Part shown: positions 37,901 to 51,441 of the stretch, piece by piece | How the letters are laid out: the number at the start of each line of letters is the position of its first letter | Numbering within the stretch: the stretch's first letter is position 1 | Assembly (NCBI RefSeq): GCF_000189635.1 | Contig: NW_002476262.1 | Location: 434,001 to 498,000, forward strand | Reading direction: 5' to 3' | Length of the DNA: 64,000 nucleotides | DNA from: Tetrahymena thermophila SB210 | Taxonomy: Eukaryota; Ciliophora; Oligohymenophorea; Hymenostomatida; Tetrahymenidae | Program-made: the position numbers and the translations under genes | The notes under the pieces: generated by a model | Database searches by the model: none | Told to the model about the DNA's origin: nothing | What the model saw: only the letters and a program-made list of their open reading frames with translations

Positions 37901-40900
37901 TTAAGCTTGTCTTGATTTACTCAAATAAGCTGGAGCTGACTTTAATCCTCAAAATTCTTGGAATTTAACTCCTCTCTCAATTGCTATGGCTAAAGGTAAT
38001 AAATAGATTTAAATAATTTTTTTAAGTAATTTAAAAATATAAATAATTTAGGACATTTTGGAATGGTTAAGAAGCTCTTAAATTATCCTGAATGCGATGT
38101 TAACTGCACTGATGTTAAAGGTAGAACTATCATATCAAGAGCTACTGAAAAATTAAATCTAAATAATCTCTCTCAATTCGAATTCATTCTCAAAGAGAAG
38201 AAAGCAAATCCTAATATGGCTGATTTACAAGGTCAATCGCCTCTTCATTATCTTTGTAACTTATCAAAAGATGATTATGTTAGCAAAAGATAGAATGAAG
38301 AAAATGCTCATCATGTTACTAAAAAATATGAAGAAGAATATGAAAAGATTGTCTAAAAAGCTACTTAAATTTTACTTGATTGTGGAGCTGATATTAACAA
38401 ATTAAACACTATGGAAGAATCTCCATTAACTATTGCTATCAAATAATAGAATTTCTTTATTTTAAATATTTTATTAAAGAAAGGAGGCCTCGATTTCTCT
38501 CATGTTAACTAAATTGATCAAAATATTCTACACACCTTAAATACTTTAATTTTAGAAGGACCAAGTGGAATCGATCAATTCTATAATATCTTTGAAGAAA
38601 TCAAAAAAGATAAAAACGTAAATCTTAAAGAATACTTGAATAAAGTTGATTATCATGGTTTTTCACCTTTGTTAATGTACGTTAAAATATTCAGTGAAAG
38701 TAAATTTTTAAAGCTTATTATATTAAAATAATTTTTGTATTTATTTATTTCTTTATTTAAATTTTATAAAAAGATGCTTCTCATTATAGAGAATAAAGAG
38801 TTGAGGAATTAAGCCAAGAAATATACTCTAAGAAAGGAGGCTCAGCACCTAATAAAAAGAATCCTATCAAAAAGTAAGCCCCTACAAGAGGTCCTAGAGT
38901 AGCAAAAAAAGCAATTAGAAGTGCACCAGCAAAATCATTAATTGGATTTAGCAATGATGGAGCCTTAGTTTAATTAACAGAAAAGGAATTAGAAAAAGTT
39001 TAAAAACAAGCTGATGAAGATTTATTGCAATTTGAGCAAAAATTCTAAAAATTAATTACTTTCTTGGTCGAAAAGGGTTCAGATGTAGAAGCTAAAGTTT
39101 AAAAAATTAAAAAATATAGATCAAACATGGATGTAGAAGATAAATCAGATAATGAAGAATAATAAGAATAAGACGAAGATGATGATGAAAATGAAGGAAA
39201 TAAAACCTTAAAAGATGAGATGGGTAATCCAATTTAAAATAAAAAAGTTAAGTACATTCCAGAATATAATTCTTGTGGAGAAATGAATATATTTGGATTA
39301 GCTCTTAGCCACCTATCTTTACCTTACTTAAAATTCATTCATGAATAGTATCCTTAATTAGTTAACAACGTTGATTATCTCAAGAGAAATCATCTCCATA
39401 AATTTATTTTGAAAAATGATGATGAACCAGCTACAGTAAACAAGATATTTGTTTAAATTTTCTTAATTTAATTTAAAAATTTTTATAATTAGAACGTTTC
39501 TCATAAAGTTTTAGAGTGGCTCACTACTTTAAAGATAGATATTAATTAAAAAGATATTATTGAATCAACTCCTTTAATCTCAGCTATTTCTTAGAAAAAG
39601 TACAAGTTTGCAAAGACTCTTATTAATCACAAGGCATAAGTCGATGTTAAGGATATAGTAAATTAATTAACAAAATATTTTTATCGAAGCAACATTTTTT
39701 TTTTTGAAAACAGTTTGGAAAGACACCACTTATTATGGCAATTAACAATATTCAGAGCAACAATCTTGAATTTGTTGAATACTTACTTTCTAATGGTGCT
39801 TCAGCAAACTTTGCTGATAACTATGGCAGGTAAAATGAATATACTTTAAATACTTTTTTTAAACTAATTTTAATTAAATAGAACACCCTTGCATCATGCC
39901 ATCAATAAGGCTGATAAAGGTGCCAATGCTTCTTTTGATCTCGAAAATCTCTTGATTAAGAATAAAGCAGATATTAATGCTGCTGACTCTCTTGGTAGAA
40001 CTCCTCTTCACTATTGTTTTGTTAGCCTCTAAGATTAGTAATATAGTACATTACAGTATGATCCTTTTGAAACTGTTAGCAGTCTTTGTAACCAATCCAA
40101 TATTAAGATTGACGTTAAAGATAATTTAGGAAAGACTCCTTTGCATTATGCTGCTTAAAAAAATTCTACTATATCTGTAATCTATATGATCGAAAAGAAA
40201 GCTAATATTGATATTGAAGATGCCAATGGTAATACTCCATTAGCTGTCGCTTTCCGTTTCAAAAGAAGTGAAATTACTACTACCCTTATTCAAAATGGTG
40301 CTAATACTTCAAAGTTCATAACTATTAACAAGAATTTAAAACCAAACGGGGAAGAAGAGGAAGAATACAAAGAACCTGCTAAAGATCATTGGGGTAATCC
40401 AATCAAAACTAGAAGAAGATAAAACTATTCTAGCTATGGAAGCAGATACTTATTCTAATATCAAAATCAATATGATGGATTTGGAGGTGACCAAAATTCA
40501 AATAATAGTATCATCAAAAAATTACTTAGTGAATACCATATTGAAGAAGACAGTTATATCGAATTAGTTAAAAGAAGCATCACAAAAGAATAGTTTAAGG
40601 AAAAAGGCTTAGATAATCTCGTCTTTTAAGAATTTAGAGTAAGAGGTGATTTACCATTAGGTAAGCATTCATTTTTCAAGGCATCTATCACTTTCTAATG
40701 GTAGGGTATTGCCTATTTGCTTTTAATCAAGGGCAATTACAATCTTTTTAATGCTTTAGAGGATGCCATTAAAATTGATCTTTATTAACTTTCAATCACT
40801 CTTCTTTTTAAGTATCCAGAAGATGAAACGATTACTTAATGTAATAGCGAAGGACAAAACCTGATACACATTTTGTGTCAAAGATCTCCTAGAGATGTTA

Positions 40901-43900
40901 ATCTTTAAGTGAAGCTTTTTGAAACTCTTTTGAATAGAGGTGTTGATGCTAAAAAATTAGATAATAAGAAGAATCTTTGCTTGCATTTTGCTTTCCTTCA
41001 TCATTAACTTACTCCCAAACTACTAGAATTAGGATTAGATTGCAATGCCTACAATGATGACTAATAAACACCATTTGCCTTAGCTATTTAAGAAGATGCA
41101 AAATAAGCATTGAAAATATATACAGCTAACTACAAACCTGACTATTCTAAAAAATTCAAAGCTAAATTAGAAGGCCATTAAGACTATTTATAATTTACAC
41201 CTTTGCTTATTTAATTTGCAAATAAAAATAAAGATTTAGTTTTATTGAATCATTTATTGGCAAATGGATCAAATATTAACGAAGTTGATAATTTAGGTAG
41301 AAATGCCCTCTATTATGCTATATATCACAACTCTCACAAATTAGTTAAATTTGTTCTTTAAACAAAGAAATTCGATGTTAAGCATGTAGATAATCAAGGC
41401 AAAAATGCTGTTCACTACGTTGTTAATCCAGTTGAATTTGGCTCTTATGAAAATACAGAAATATTAGAGCTACTTCACAATGCAAAAATAGATTTCAATG
41501 TAAAGGATAAGGATGGGTAAATATTTTTTGTTGTTGTAAATATAAATTTAATAATTCATTTTAAATTAGAAATACTGCAATGTTTTATGCTTTGCAATAA
41601 GATTCCAAAAAAATGGCAGAATCCTTGAAAAAATACGGTGTTGAAGCTCTTAAAGAAAAGAAATTGCCTTAAAGAGCTGCTACTTCAATAGTAACTGATG
41701 CTTTATTCCCTGATGAAGAAATTGATTATGAAGAAGACAGTAAGAAGTTTAGCGAAGAAACTACTTATGATCAATATAAGGTTAATACAAAAATTAAGTC
41801 AAACAAAATTTAATATTTATGATTTTATTAAAAGGAATTCTTTGAGCAAAAGAATGCTGGTGATAAAGTTTATCTCGATAAGTATGTAGCTGGAAACTAC
41901 AAAAAGAAAGATAATTATGTAGTACTTGATGATAATAATGAACCATACAACTTGCTCATGACTAAAGTTGATCTCGGAGGAGGATTTGCTAAGTATGTAT
42001 TCTACATCATGTAAGTTATTCATGATAAAAATTCAGACGTTTATATTCTTTACACTCGTTGGGGTCATATGGGTGGTATGGGTCAAATGCAACACACTCC
42101 TTTTGCTACCAAAGAAGCTGCCGTTAAGGAATTCAGTAAAATTTTCTACTAAAAGGTAACTTAAATTCAAACTTTATAATTGTTGAATTAAATTTATTTT
42201 ATGAATAATTTTTAAATTAGTCTGGAAACGATTGGACTAACAGACACAACTTCAAAAAATAAGATAAGAAATATTAACTTGTTATCTTCGAGAAAGGAAA
42301 TGATAAAAAATCTTTCTCTTTAAAGCCTTATGACTTTGAACGTCTAAATTGTTCAGCTTCATAGCTCGAAAAGCCTATTTAAGAGTTTATTAAGAATATT
42401 TCTAATGCAGAAATTTTCAAATAAGCATATCGCCAATTTGCCCTTTCTGACTAATATCTTCCCATAACTAAGCTATCAAAAGCAGCCTTAATTGAAGCTT
42501 AGGGCATTCTTGCAGATATTAGAGAAGAAGTCATAGAAATCTAAAAATTAAGAAGTAAATTAACTTAAGGAAATAACATGCAACTTCTTTTAGAAAGAGA
42601 AGAAAGCGTACTTCGTTATAGCAATAGATATTATGAACTTGTTCCAAGAGCTGTTTCTAAATGGTAAGTTTATTAAAGTTAAAAAATAGTTTTAATTTGT
42701 TAAAAATAATCAATAAATAAATAGGGAGCCTGCTCAACCCTTAAACCATGAACATAATATTTCTTAAGAATAGCGTCTTGTTGAAAATTTACTTGATTTT
42801 GAAGCTGCTATTAAGATTATCATGGGTTCTTATACTAAGCTTCAAGTAATGCATCCTTTGGATTACTGTTTCAACTCATTAAGCATCCGTATGAAATAAA
42901 TTTAAAATGAACATCCTGAATATAAAATGATTTAGTAATACGTTTCCAGAACAAATCATAAAGCTACTGATCCTAATTCTTAGTTTATTAGAAATGTTTT
43001 CGCTGTTGAGAGAAGAGGTAATTTTATAAAAAATATTAATATCATTAAATATTTTATTTATAATTTTAAAAAGGTGAGGCTGAAAGAATTAAATAATTCT
43101 CTGATCATACTAAAAAGCTTTTATGGCACGGCAGTGGTGTTTAAAATCTCTTAAGTATTCTTAATTTTGGTTTAAGAATCAATGGTATTCATGCCTAAAA
43201 ATCTGGAAGCTCTCTTGGTGACGGAATCTACTTTGCTGATTTATTCTCCAAGGCAAGTGCTTATGCTAACAATGCTGATGTTGGTGTCGAATCAAGGTAT
43301 ATAACAAATAAATTTACATGTATAAAGTTAATATTTATTTTTAATTAAATTGTAGATTCTTACTTCTTTGTGAAGTTGCAGTTGGAAAGGAATAACAAAT
43401 TAAAACTAATGAAAATTTTACTAAGTTTGCTAACTCAAATTATTAACTTATGAAAGGCTTTAACAGTGTTAAACTTGTAGGTAAGTCTTGTCCTGATGAA
43501 AAGAAAAATCTTGTTTTACCAAACGGTACTATTGTTCCAATCGGACCAATAATTGATTTCAATGAAAACTTGAAGTAGAAACTTCAAATAGAGAAATCTA
43601 CCAAAAAGAGTGCAAAAAAATCTACTAAAAAACCTGCTTAGAAAATACCTGCTAGACCTATCAAGAAGGTAGTCAAAGCTACTAAATATTCATCAGATGA
43701 AGAAAACTCTCAAGATGAAGAAAGCTAAATTTAGGTTGAAGAAGACGAACTTGATATTCGTAAAATCACAAAAAAAAAAATAAATTTTAATAACTTTTTT
43801 TTTTTTAAATTTAAGCTGAAGATGAAATTTAATCTGATGGTGATGAGGAAATAGAAGAGGAAGAAGATAACTTTGATGAAGAATAAGATGAACAAAATCT

Positions 43901-44048
43901 TTTATAAAATAATTTCTTATATGACGTACAACACTAAGGTGCTAAGACTCCATTCAATTAGCTCTTTACTCAATATTAAAATAGTGAATACGTAGTTTAC
44001 AACTCAGCTCAAGTTAGAATAAGATATTTAATTGAAATAAGAGATTGA
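34916..44048 (+). CDS. AT-hook / ankyrin / WGR / PARP catalytic fusion protein
   Basis: The start is taken at ATG 34916 (MADKGIFIYAVRD); TGA is at 44046-44048, with more than ten introns, the longest about 35370-35694. Order of parts: an unrecognised 100-residue N-terminal domain, then an acidic/Lys-rich linker with four AT-hook-like cores (SRGRPKK, KRGRPPS, two KRGRKP; 35730-36130). Ankyrin repeats run from about 36400 to 41650 (for example MTPLHIATSRGHFEIVEYLLSKGA), broken by a basic/acidic insert at 38780-39230. A WGR domain (41840-42310; YTRWGHMGGMGQ) and the PARP helical and ADP-ribosyltransferase domains follow. The H-Y-E triad is complete: LLWHGSG (His 43127), GIYFAD (Tyr 43229) and SEYVVYN (Glu 43986). 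It is therefore probably an active, DNA-associated polymerase of ADP-ribose. A charged insert of about 110 residues interrupts the catalytic domain before the Glu. Confidence 0.88.
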
Positions 44049-44609
44049 AATAATTTAATAAATTTTTATAGATTGTATGATAATAAAATAAAGAAAATAA
44101 AACATTTTTTAAATTTTTAAATAAAGTAGTAACTTATACTAATTAATTATAAATTATTTCTCCTAAATTTAGTTTCATTTTCAAAAAAGGGAGTTTATTA
44201 AAATGATTTGCTTATTTATATGTTCTATTTAGATTTTTTCAAAATAAAATTTAAATTAAAATAATATTCTCTAAATTAAAATAGATACTTTGAAATAAAA
44301 ATTAAAAATTTACTAAAATCTTTAAAAATTAGAATTTTATGAAAAGGAAATGGCAAAAGATTTTTAATAATTTATATAAGAATACATACTGACTGTTTTA
44401 GACTTTTCCAAGATACTGTATTCAAATAAATAAGCATTACTAAACAAATTTGCCAAATTAAAAATACAAATCATTTACACTTTTAAATATTTTATTTTAG
44501 ATAAGATAAAAATATTTTTTACTATTTTTTTTATTTTTATTTTTTAAATTATATTAGATAAAAAAACATTAATTTAATTTTACAATAAACATGATTTTAA
44601 TTATAAGAA
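44049..44609. other. Intergenic, between convergent genes
   Basis: A/T-rich spacer between the 3' ends of the PARP and HDAC genes. No gene was recognised. Confidence 0.5.
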
Positions 44610-46377
44610 TCAAATATATCTATTATTCATTATAATAGGTTTTTCTTTCTATTTAAAATATCTTTCTAACTCTTCATCATCCATATCATAATCAAATTCT
44701 TCATCTATATTTTATTCTTCTTCTGCAAATTTACTATTATCAGGGGTGTGATGGAATGCCATAGAAGGTGCACTTTCTATTTATCTTAAATATTCATGAA
44801 CGGTTGAAACCTTCTAATGGAGCTCATCCTTGGTATTTTTATTATCCACATTATTTTTAGGAGTAACATGGAGTTTATGATCTGGACCAAAATAGTCATA
44901 AAACGGCTCAGTAATAGGAATATTTCCATCAATTTTATTTCCAACACAAATAGATGTCTCATAAGCCCAGCATCTTGCAACATTTGGTACATTATAACCA
45001 CCACCTCCCATTAATATTAGAGGAATACCAAAGCTTTTCATATATTCTACAGCTTTTCCATGCCCTTTTGTTGATAAATTGAAGTGTCCTAGCTTTTTTA
45101 ACAATAATCAATCATTATTTAAAAATAAATACTCTAACAATAATTAATTTTACCTTATCATATGCTAATGAATCAGCTCCGCATTATAGCAATATTACAT
45201 TAGGTCTATATACTTCCATTACTTTTTTCATAACATCCTTAAATACTTGTTCAAATGTTTCATCATTGATTCCTGGTCTTAAAGGTACATTAATAGCATG
45301 ATATTTGCCTGGTCCATCGCCAATAGAATTTAGAGAGCCACTTCCTATTTAAATAAACAATTTTTATTTTTAAAAAATTGAATTCTCATTATGATTTATA
45401 ATAATTCTATTTTCAAAGCTTGGATTTATTTTTTTTTTTAATTTATGATTTATTATTAACTTCTAAATCTATTTCAAAAAGCTATATGATTCATAAACAA
45501 ATATGTTACCTGGGAAGAAGTCATCACCATATTCATGAAAACTAACTGTCATCACACGATTTGTAAGGAAAAAAGCTTCTTCTACACCATCGCCATGATG
45601 AACATCAATATCAATATAAATTACTCTTGGATAATACTTTAATAACTCTAATGCACACAAAACAATATCATTAACATAACAAAATCCACTAGCTTCTTTT
45701 TTCTTTGCATGATGTAAACCACCTCCCCAGTTGATAGCAATATCAGATTATTGATTTATAATCATTGATGCGCAATCTAAAGAACCACCAGCACTAATCT
45801 AACAAAAATTATAAAGACCTTCAAAACCTGGGCAATCAGAAGTATCTCCTACTCTATATTTTTATATAGATGAGTTCAATATAAAAAGTAAAGATGCAAA
45901 GTAATTAGATAAATTAAAAAATATGCAATACTTGCTTGTTTATCTTTTTTTAGGGTTATTTATATGGTATGAAGATTCTAAATTTATTAAGGGATCTTGT
46001 TTCAGCTTTTTTAGCTCTTATGTCCAACCATTACTAACATAATTTTGTAGATAATTAATATATTCTATATCGTGAAATTTGATCATTTCTTCAAAAGTAG
46101 CTTAACGAGCAGTGTAAACATCTAAGTCTTTATACAGACCAAAATTTTAAATTAAAGAATGTGCCATAGCAACTCTTTTTGGTTTCATAGGGTGATCTTT
46201 GCTGTAGTAAAACCTAAAAATATTATTAATTATAGATTTGTTAAATTTAATGATATTATAAAAGTTTAATATAAGCTCTAATATGTGCTAAGTATAAATG
46301 CAATACTTTCCTATTTCAGGATTATAGAAATAACTAATTCTTTTCCCTTCATAAATTGTTCTAATATCATCTTCCAT
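44610..46377 (-). CDS. Class I histone deacetylase (RPD3/HDAC1-like)
   Basis: ATG at 46377-46375 ([19 protein letters not shown]). Exons run to TGA 44612-44610, with introns near 46306-46217, about 45932-45853, 45510-45345 and 45155-45094. All class I landmarks are present: [37 protein letters not shown] with the catalytic His pair and ASGFCYVND. Zinc ligands lie in [17 protein letters not shown] and QCGADSL, and [16 protein letters not shown] carries the active-site Tyr. The protein removes acetyl groups from histone lysines in nuclear corepressor complexes. The C-terminal tail is short and acidic. Gene order (HDAC tail-to-tail with PARP) puts two chromatin-modifying genes side by side without shared upstream DNA. 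Nothing in the sequence suggests inactivity, unlike the HDAC-like gene at 13.6 kb. Confidence 0.93.
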
Positions 46378-47134
46378 TTCTAAGCTCTTATATAATAACT
46401 ATATTGTTTGCAATTTTCCAAGGTTTTAAAAAATAAAGAATTTATATATATTGTTTTAATATTTAATATCTTAAAAAGCATTATGAAAAATAATAATGTT
46501 CTAAATCTTTTTAATTGCTCATAAAAAAGATTAATTAAACTTCTGGCGCCTGCAAAAAAAAATATAAAGTTAAGAAAATTTAACAAAACTAATTAATAAG
46601 TTAAAAATTATTTTACTTTTTTTGTCAAATTTAATAAAAACTTTTTAAGTTATTTAAAATTTTTTTTTATTTTTAATTTATTTTCATTAGCATTTTTTTA
46701 TTTTATATTTATAAATTTAAAAAATATCAAATTTTTTTATGTTATTTTATTTTTTAAAAATTTTTAAAATAACCTGAATATAAAGTAATATTCCAATTCT
46801 TTATTTATTATTTTATTTTATAAAAAATATTTTTTACTCTTACTGAAGAGCATGTTAATATTCTAATCTATATTCGATTAAATTTTTATCAACTTCACTG
46901 ATTGTTTATTGATGTAATTTTTTAAAGTCATTTTCATAATTAGAAATTAGGCACATATTGTTAGGAGATTTAGAGAAAGAGAAACTTATAAATAAGGTAT
47001 TTAGATATAATATAATTAAATGGAAGGGATAAACAATGACATTAATATACAAAACAAATTTTTAAAATAATATAATATACTTATTAAAACATTATTAATT
47101 ATTTATTTATTTTTATAATTTATTTACTTATTAA
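46378..47134. other. Intergenic between minus-strand genes
   Basis: Upstream of HDAC and downstream of the first ABCB gene. It is A/T-rich; a less biased patch at 46850-47000 shows no convincing frame on either strand. Confidence 0.5.
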
Positions 47135-50100
47135 TCAATGAGCATTTAATCTATAAAAATAAGATTTATTTGACATTAATTAATCGTAGGTACCTTATTC
47201 AACAAGCTTTCCGCTTTCAATAACAAATATCTAGTCACTATCTTTGATTGTCGATATTCTGTGAGCAACACAAAGACTTGTTTTACCTTTCATTACACTA
47301 TTTAATGCTTCTTAAACAATTTTTTCATTTTCATGATCAAGAGCACTGGTTGCTTCATCAAGCAATAAAACATTAGGATTTTTAATGATAGCTCTGGCAA
47401 TGGCTATTCTTTACTTTTGACCTCCAGAAATTTGGCTACCTTTGGGTCCTACTTTTCTGTCAAATCCACTTCCTAGAGTTTAGTGTTCGTTTTGTTATTC
47501 ACTTTCAAATTAATTTGCTTCAATGAAAGTAAGGGCGTTAGCTCTTCTTGCAGCCTCTCTTATATCATCATGACCTACATCCTCAGAACTGTATCTAATA
47601 TTTTCAGAAATAGAGCCATTAAAAAGAATTGGTTCTTAACTAACAACACCAAAGCTCCTTCTGAATTCTTTCAAGTTATAGCTTCTGATATCCTTTCCAT
47701 CAACAAAAATTTCACCCTCATAGTTATCATAGAATCTAAGAAGCAATTACAAAACTGAAGATTTTCCTGAACCACTTGGACCAACAAATGCAACTTTTTA
47801 ACCTTTTTAAATTTTGAAAGAAAGATTTTCAAAAACTTGAGCATCACGAGTAGGATATTTGAAAGAAACGTTTCTAAATTCTATATCACCAAATACTCTT
47901 TCTGTGATAAGATTGTTGCTATACTTTTCAGATATTTGAATTTCATCTTCGCTATCGAGTATTTTAAAAAGACCCTTACATGCATTCTTAGCAGCACCAA
48001 CATCACTCATAAATTAGTTTGCATTACCAGCACCAAAAGCAGCAAATAATATAGTGAAGATAGAAACAAACATTTCTTTTATAGTAACACCATTATCTCT
48101 AACAAATATAGCACCACAGATAAATATAATAGCATATACTCCAAACATAGCTAATTAAGAGAAACCAAATGCAACACCAGAGTAATTTCCTTTTTTAACA
48201 ACTATTTCATAAGGTTTAACTAACTTTTCATCATAGAATTGTGAAACTTTCTTCTCGTTAGCAAAGGAAGCAACAGTTCTAATGTTTGTTACACTTTCCA
48301 TAATAAGCATACCTGAATCTTTATAAGCGTCATCTGTGCTTTCACTGAAACCTTGAACGAATTTAGCCTGTAATTATCCTGCAATAATCATTATAGGACT
48401 AACAGCGAGAGCAATCAATGAAACTCTCCATGAATTAGTAAATGCACTAATAAGACCAGTTGCTAATGCTGAAAAGTTTTAAATTTAAATTGATACTACA
48501 TTTGAAGTTAAAGAATTAATAAGGTGAGCATCAACTGATAAACGAGCACTTAAACTTCCTGGGTTATTTTCAGGTCTATCAAACCAACCAGCAGGCATTC
48601 TAAGCATTTTTTTGTAGACATCTTATCTTACTCTCAGGGTTAAACCTTCACCAACTCTAAAATTATTTGCATAAAAGATAAGGATTAAAAGTATTTAAAA
48701 TAAAAAATTACCTAGTAAAGAGATATTGTTATAAAGTTGTAAATACTTGAGAACCAATTGCTAAGAAAACGAATAAGAGAGATAGTAGATCAGCCTTTTC
48801 TCTGAAATCGCTTGCCCAAGGCTTTGAAAGAACTTCAACGAATTCACCAAGAACGAAACCAGATAAAGGAAACATTGTTCCATTTAAAAGAGCAAACAAA
48901 GCTCCCAGATAGAAATAAATTCTTTCAGGTTTGTTAATTTCGTAAAGTCTTTTCATCATACCTGATTCTTCTTCCTTTAATTTTTTTAATTCCTCTTTTG
49001 TTAAGGGCTTCTTATCTTTTTTTTCTTCTAAGTTAATTCCAGGAGCATCGATTTATTGACTATTTCTCTTAGATTGTGATTACGAATTGTTATGGTGATG
49101 AATCTAAGCAGGATTAGTAGAGGATTTTCTTTTAGCAGGTTAATCCATGCTCTTAAGGTGATTTTCTTCATCATTATCACCTTATAAGTCTTACTTATCT
49201 TCTTATTCTCTTTATATTTAATTTTTTGCTAATGCTTCAAACTTGCCTCTGGCATTTATTAGAGATTCATATGTACCTTCTTCTACCAACTCACCTTTTT
49301 CTAGCACAAGGATTCTATCTGCATTTTTAATTGTAGATAATCTATGAGCAATCACTATTGTAGTTCTTCCTTTAGAAATATCATCCAAAGTTTATTGAAT
49401 CATTGCTTCATTTTTCCTATCAAGGGCGCTTGTAGCTTCGTCTAAAAGTAGAATTTAAGGATTTTTTAAGATAGCTCTTGCTATGCATATTCTCTACTTT
49501 TAACCACCAGAAATTTGACTTCCTGCATTACCTACATATGTATCCAATTTATTTTGTAAGTCCTTAACAAACTCCCAAGCATTTGCTTACTTAAGAGCTG
49601 CAATCATTTCTTCTTCTGTAGCATCTTCCTTGCCAAACTTTAAATTCTCTCTAATTGTTGTAGCAAATAAAACAGGCTCCTAGCCAACATACCTATAGAT
49701 TTTAATAAAAAAATATAATTTCTATTTTTAATTTGATTTAAAATATTTACCCAACATTTTTTCTAAACCAAAGATAATCTAATTCCTTAACATTAACTCC
49801 ATCAACAGAAATAGAACCTTATTGAGGGTCATAGAATCTCAAAAGAAGTTGCATAACAGTTGATTTTCCGCAACCAGATTCTCCAACAAGAGCAGTCTTT
49901 TGATTTGGATTGATGATTAATGATAGATTTTTATGAACAGGAATATCAGCTTTAGCAGGGTAATTGAAGTTGACTTTATCTAAAATGATTTTTCCTTATA
50001 AATTTTCAATTCTTTTTGGATTAGGGGGAAGCTAAATAAGAGGTTTTCTTTCAAGTACTTCAAATACTTTAATAGCTGCTTATTTACCAATTGCAAAAGA

Positions 50101-51441
50101 TTTTACACAAGGTCCCATTTATCCAAGTGAAAAACCACCTTTTTTTAAAATAACACTAGAGTTAATAAAATGGTCTAAAAAAGTATAAAAAGAAAGTTTT
50201 AAATGCTTCAAACTAAATAAATACCTATCATAATGGCAAAAAATACAACGAATATATCTCCCTAAGTATAGTTACGATCTAAAGTTTAGTTGGTTGTACC
50301 GTCTCCTATAAGCTTTGATCCATACCAGAAGCTTAATGCGTAATCTAAAAACATAGTGCAGAAAGTTAAGCCTAATTTATAACAATTTTTAATTAATACA
50401 AATATAATAAGCAGAAGAATATAATAAAAATTTTATTTAGTTACATCTTTAAAAATTAAATTCAAATATTACCTAAACCTGCCCCAGCCCAGAAACCATA
50501 TCTGCAAGCTATTTTAAAGGCTTCAATCAATCCTTTTTTATAATTTTTTAACTCAAATTCTTCGCCAGTTAATGATTTGACTGTTCTCACTGCATTTAAT
50601 CCTTACTCTGCTAAACCACCTGCAGTTTCATAAGAGCTTGCAATTTTTTTCTATGAAGTTTATATGACTATAGAGAAGGCTAAAGCACCTATTGTTAAAA
50701 CAGGTAAGGCTGCTGTTGTGACTAAAGCCATCTACCAACCTCTTGCATATCCAACTGCGAAACCTCCAAGAGTCATAAAAACAGTCATCAAGTAGGTAGG
50801 TACTTTTTCTCCTATAGCTCCTTATATTTAGAAGCATTCTGTTGCAATTTTACTTGCTAATTCGTTTGGATTAATCATATCGTACCATCCAACTTCTTAA
50901 CTAAGAACAGCTTTGAAGTATTCCTTTCTAAATGTAATTGATTATCTCTCACCAGATATCATCCAGCAGCTCATTTAAACCTAAGGTATAAAAATAATTA
51001 ATTTTTGAATGAGAGTTAAGGATATTTATTTACCCAACTTAAAAAGAATGTTCCCAATCCAATATAAAGGAAGTAGAGAGATTAAGTTCCAGCTGCGTCA
51101 ACGATTTGATCGCCAGTAGAAGTAGGGCCAAATGAATCAGTCATTTAACCAAAAATAAGAGCAAAAAGAGGAAGGGCTATACCATTAGCAATAGCAGCTA
51201 TAGCTCCAACTGTCATTAAAATCCAGTCAAACTTAGTTGCATACCTAAAGAGTTTAAAAAAGGAGATCTTTGGTTCTACAATTTTTTAGTCTTTTGTTTT
51301 TTCATTGTCCTTTTTATTTGTAATATTATTTTCCTATAACTTCTATGTTTAAGTTGGAGGGTTTTGAATGTGTTAAGGTGAATAAGGAAAGGAATCTCTA
51401 GGTTTCCTATCCTAATTTTCAACATCAAAAGCCTATTACAT
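47135..51441 (-). CDS. ABCB-type full ABC transporter, copy A (P-glycoprotein-like)
   Basis: ATG at 51441-51439 (MQQAFDVENQDRKPR) to TGA 47137-47135, with about five introns. The layout is TMD1-NBD1-linker-TMD2-NBD2, the full ABCB (MDR) arrangement. TMD1 opens with [19 protein letters not shown] and contains the GEEFELKNY loop. NBD1 has Walker [11 protein letters not shown]-loop YVGQEPVLF, signature [10 protein letters not shown], Walker [13 protein letters not shown] and switch His IAHRLS. NBD2 has [43 protein letters not shown] and CVAHRIS. All catalytic elements of both nucleotide sites are intact, so it should be an ATP-driven exporter; the substrate cannot be inferred. The linker (about 49000-49200) is acidic and Lys-rich. 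Copy B lies 2.9 kb downstream on the plus coordinates. Confidence 0.92.

Noticed and set aside
44786..45014. Short frames on both strands.
   Set aside because: They overlap the HDAC exon encoding [14 protein letters not shown]; the HDAC frame explains the region.
48578..48592. AAACCAACC string resembling part of the 15-bp Tetrahymena chromosome breakage sequence TAAACCAACCTCTTT.
   Set aside because: The match stops after the first part, and the bases lie inside conserved coding sequence of an ABCB transmembrane domain.
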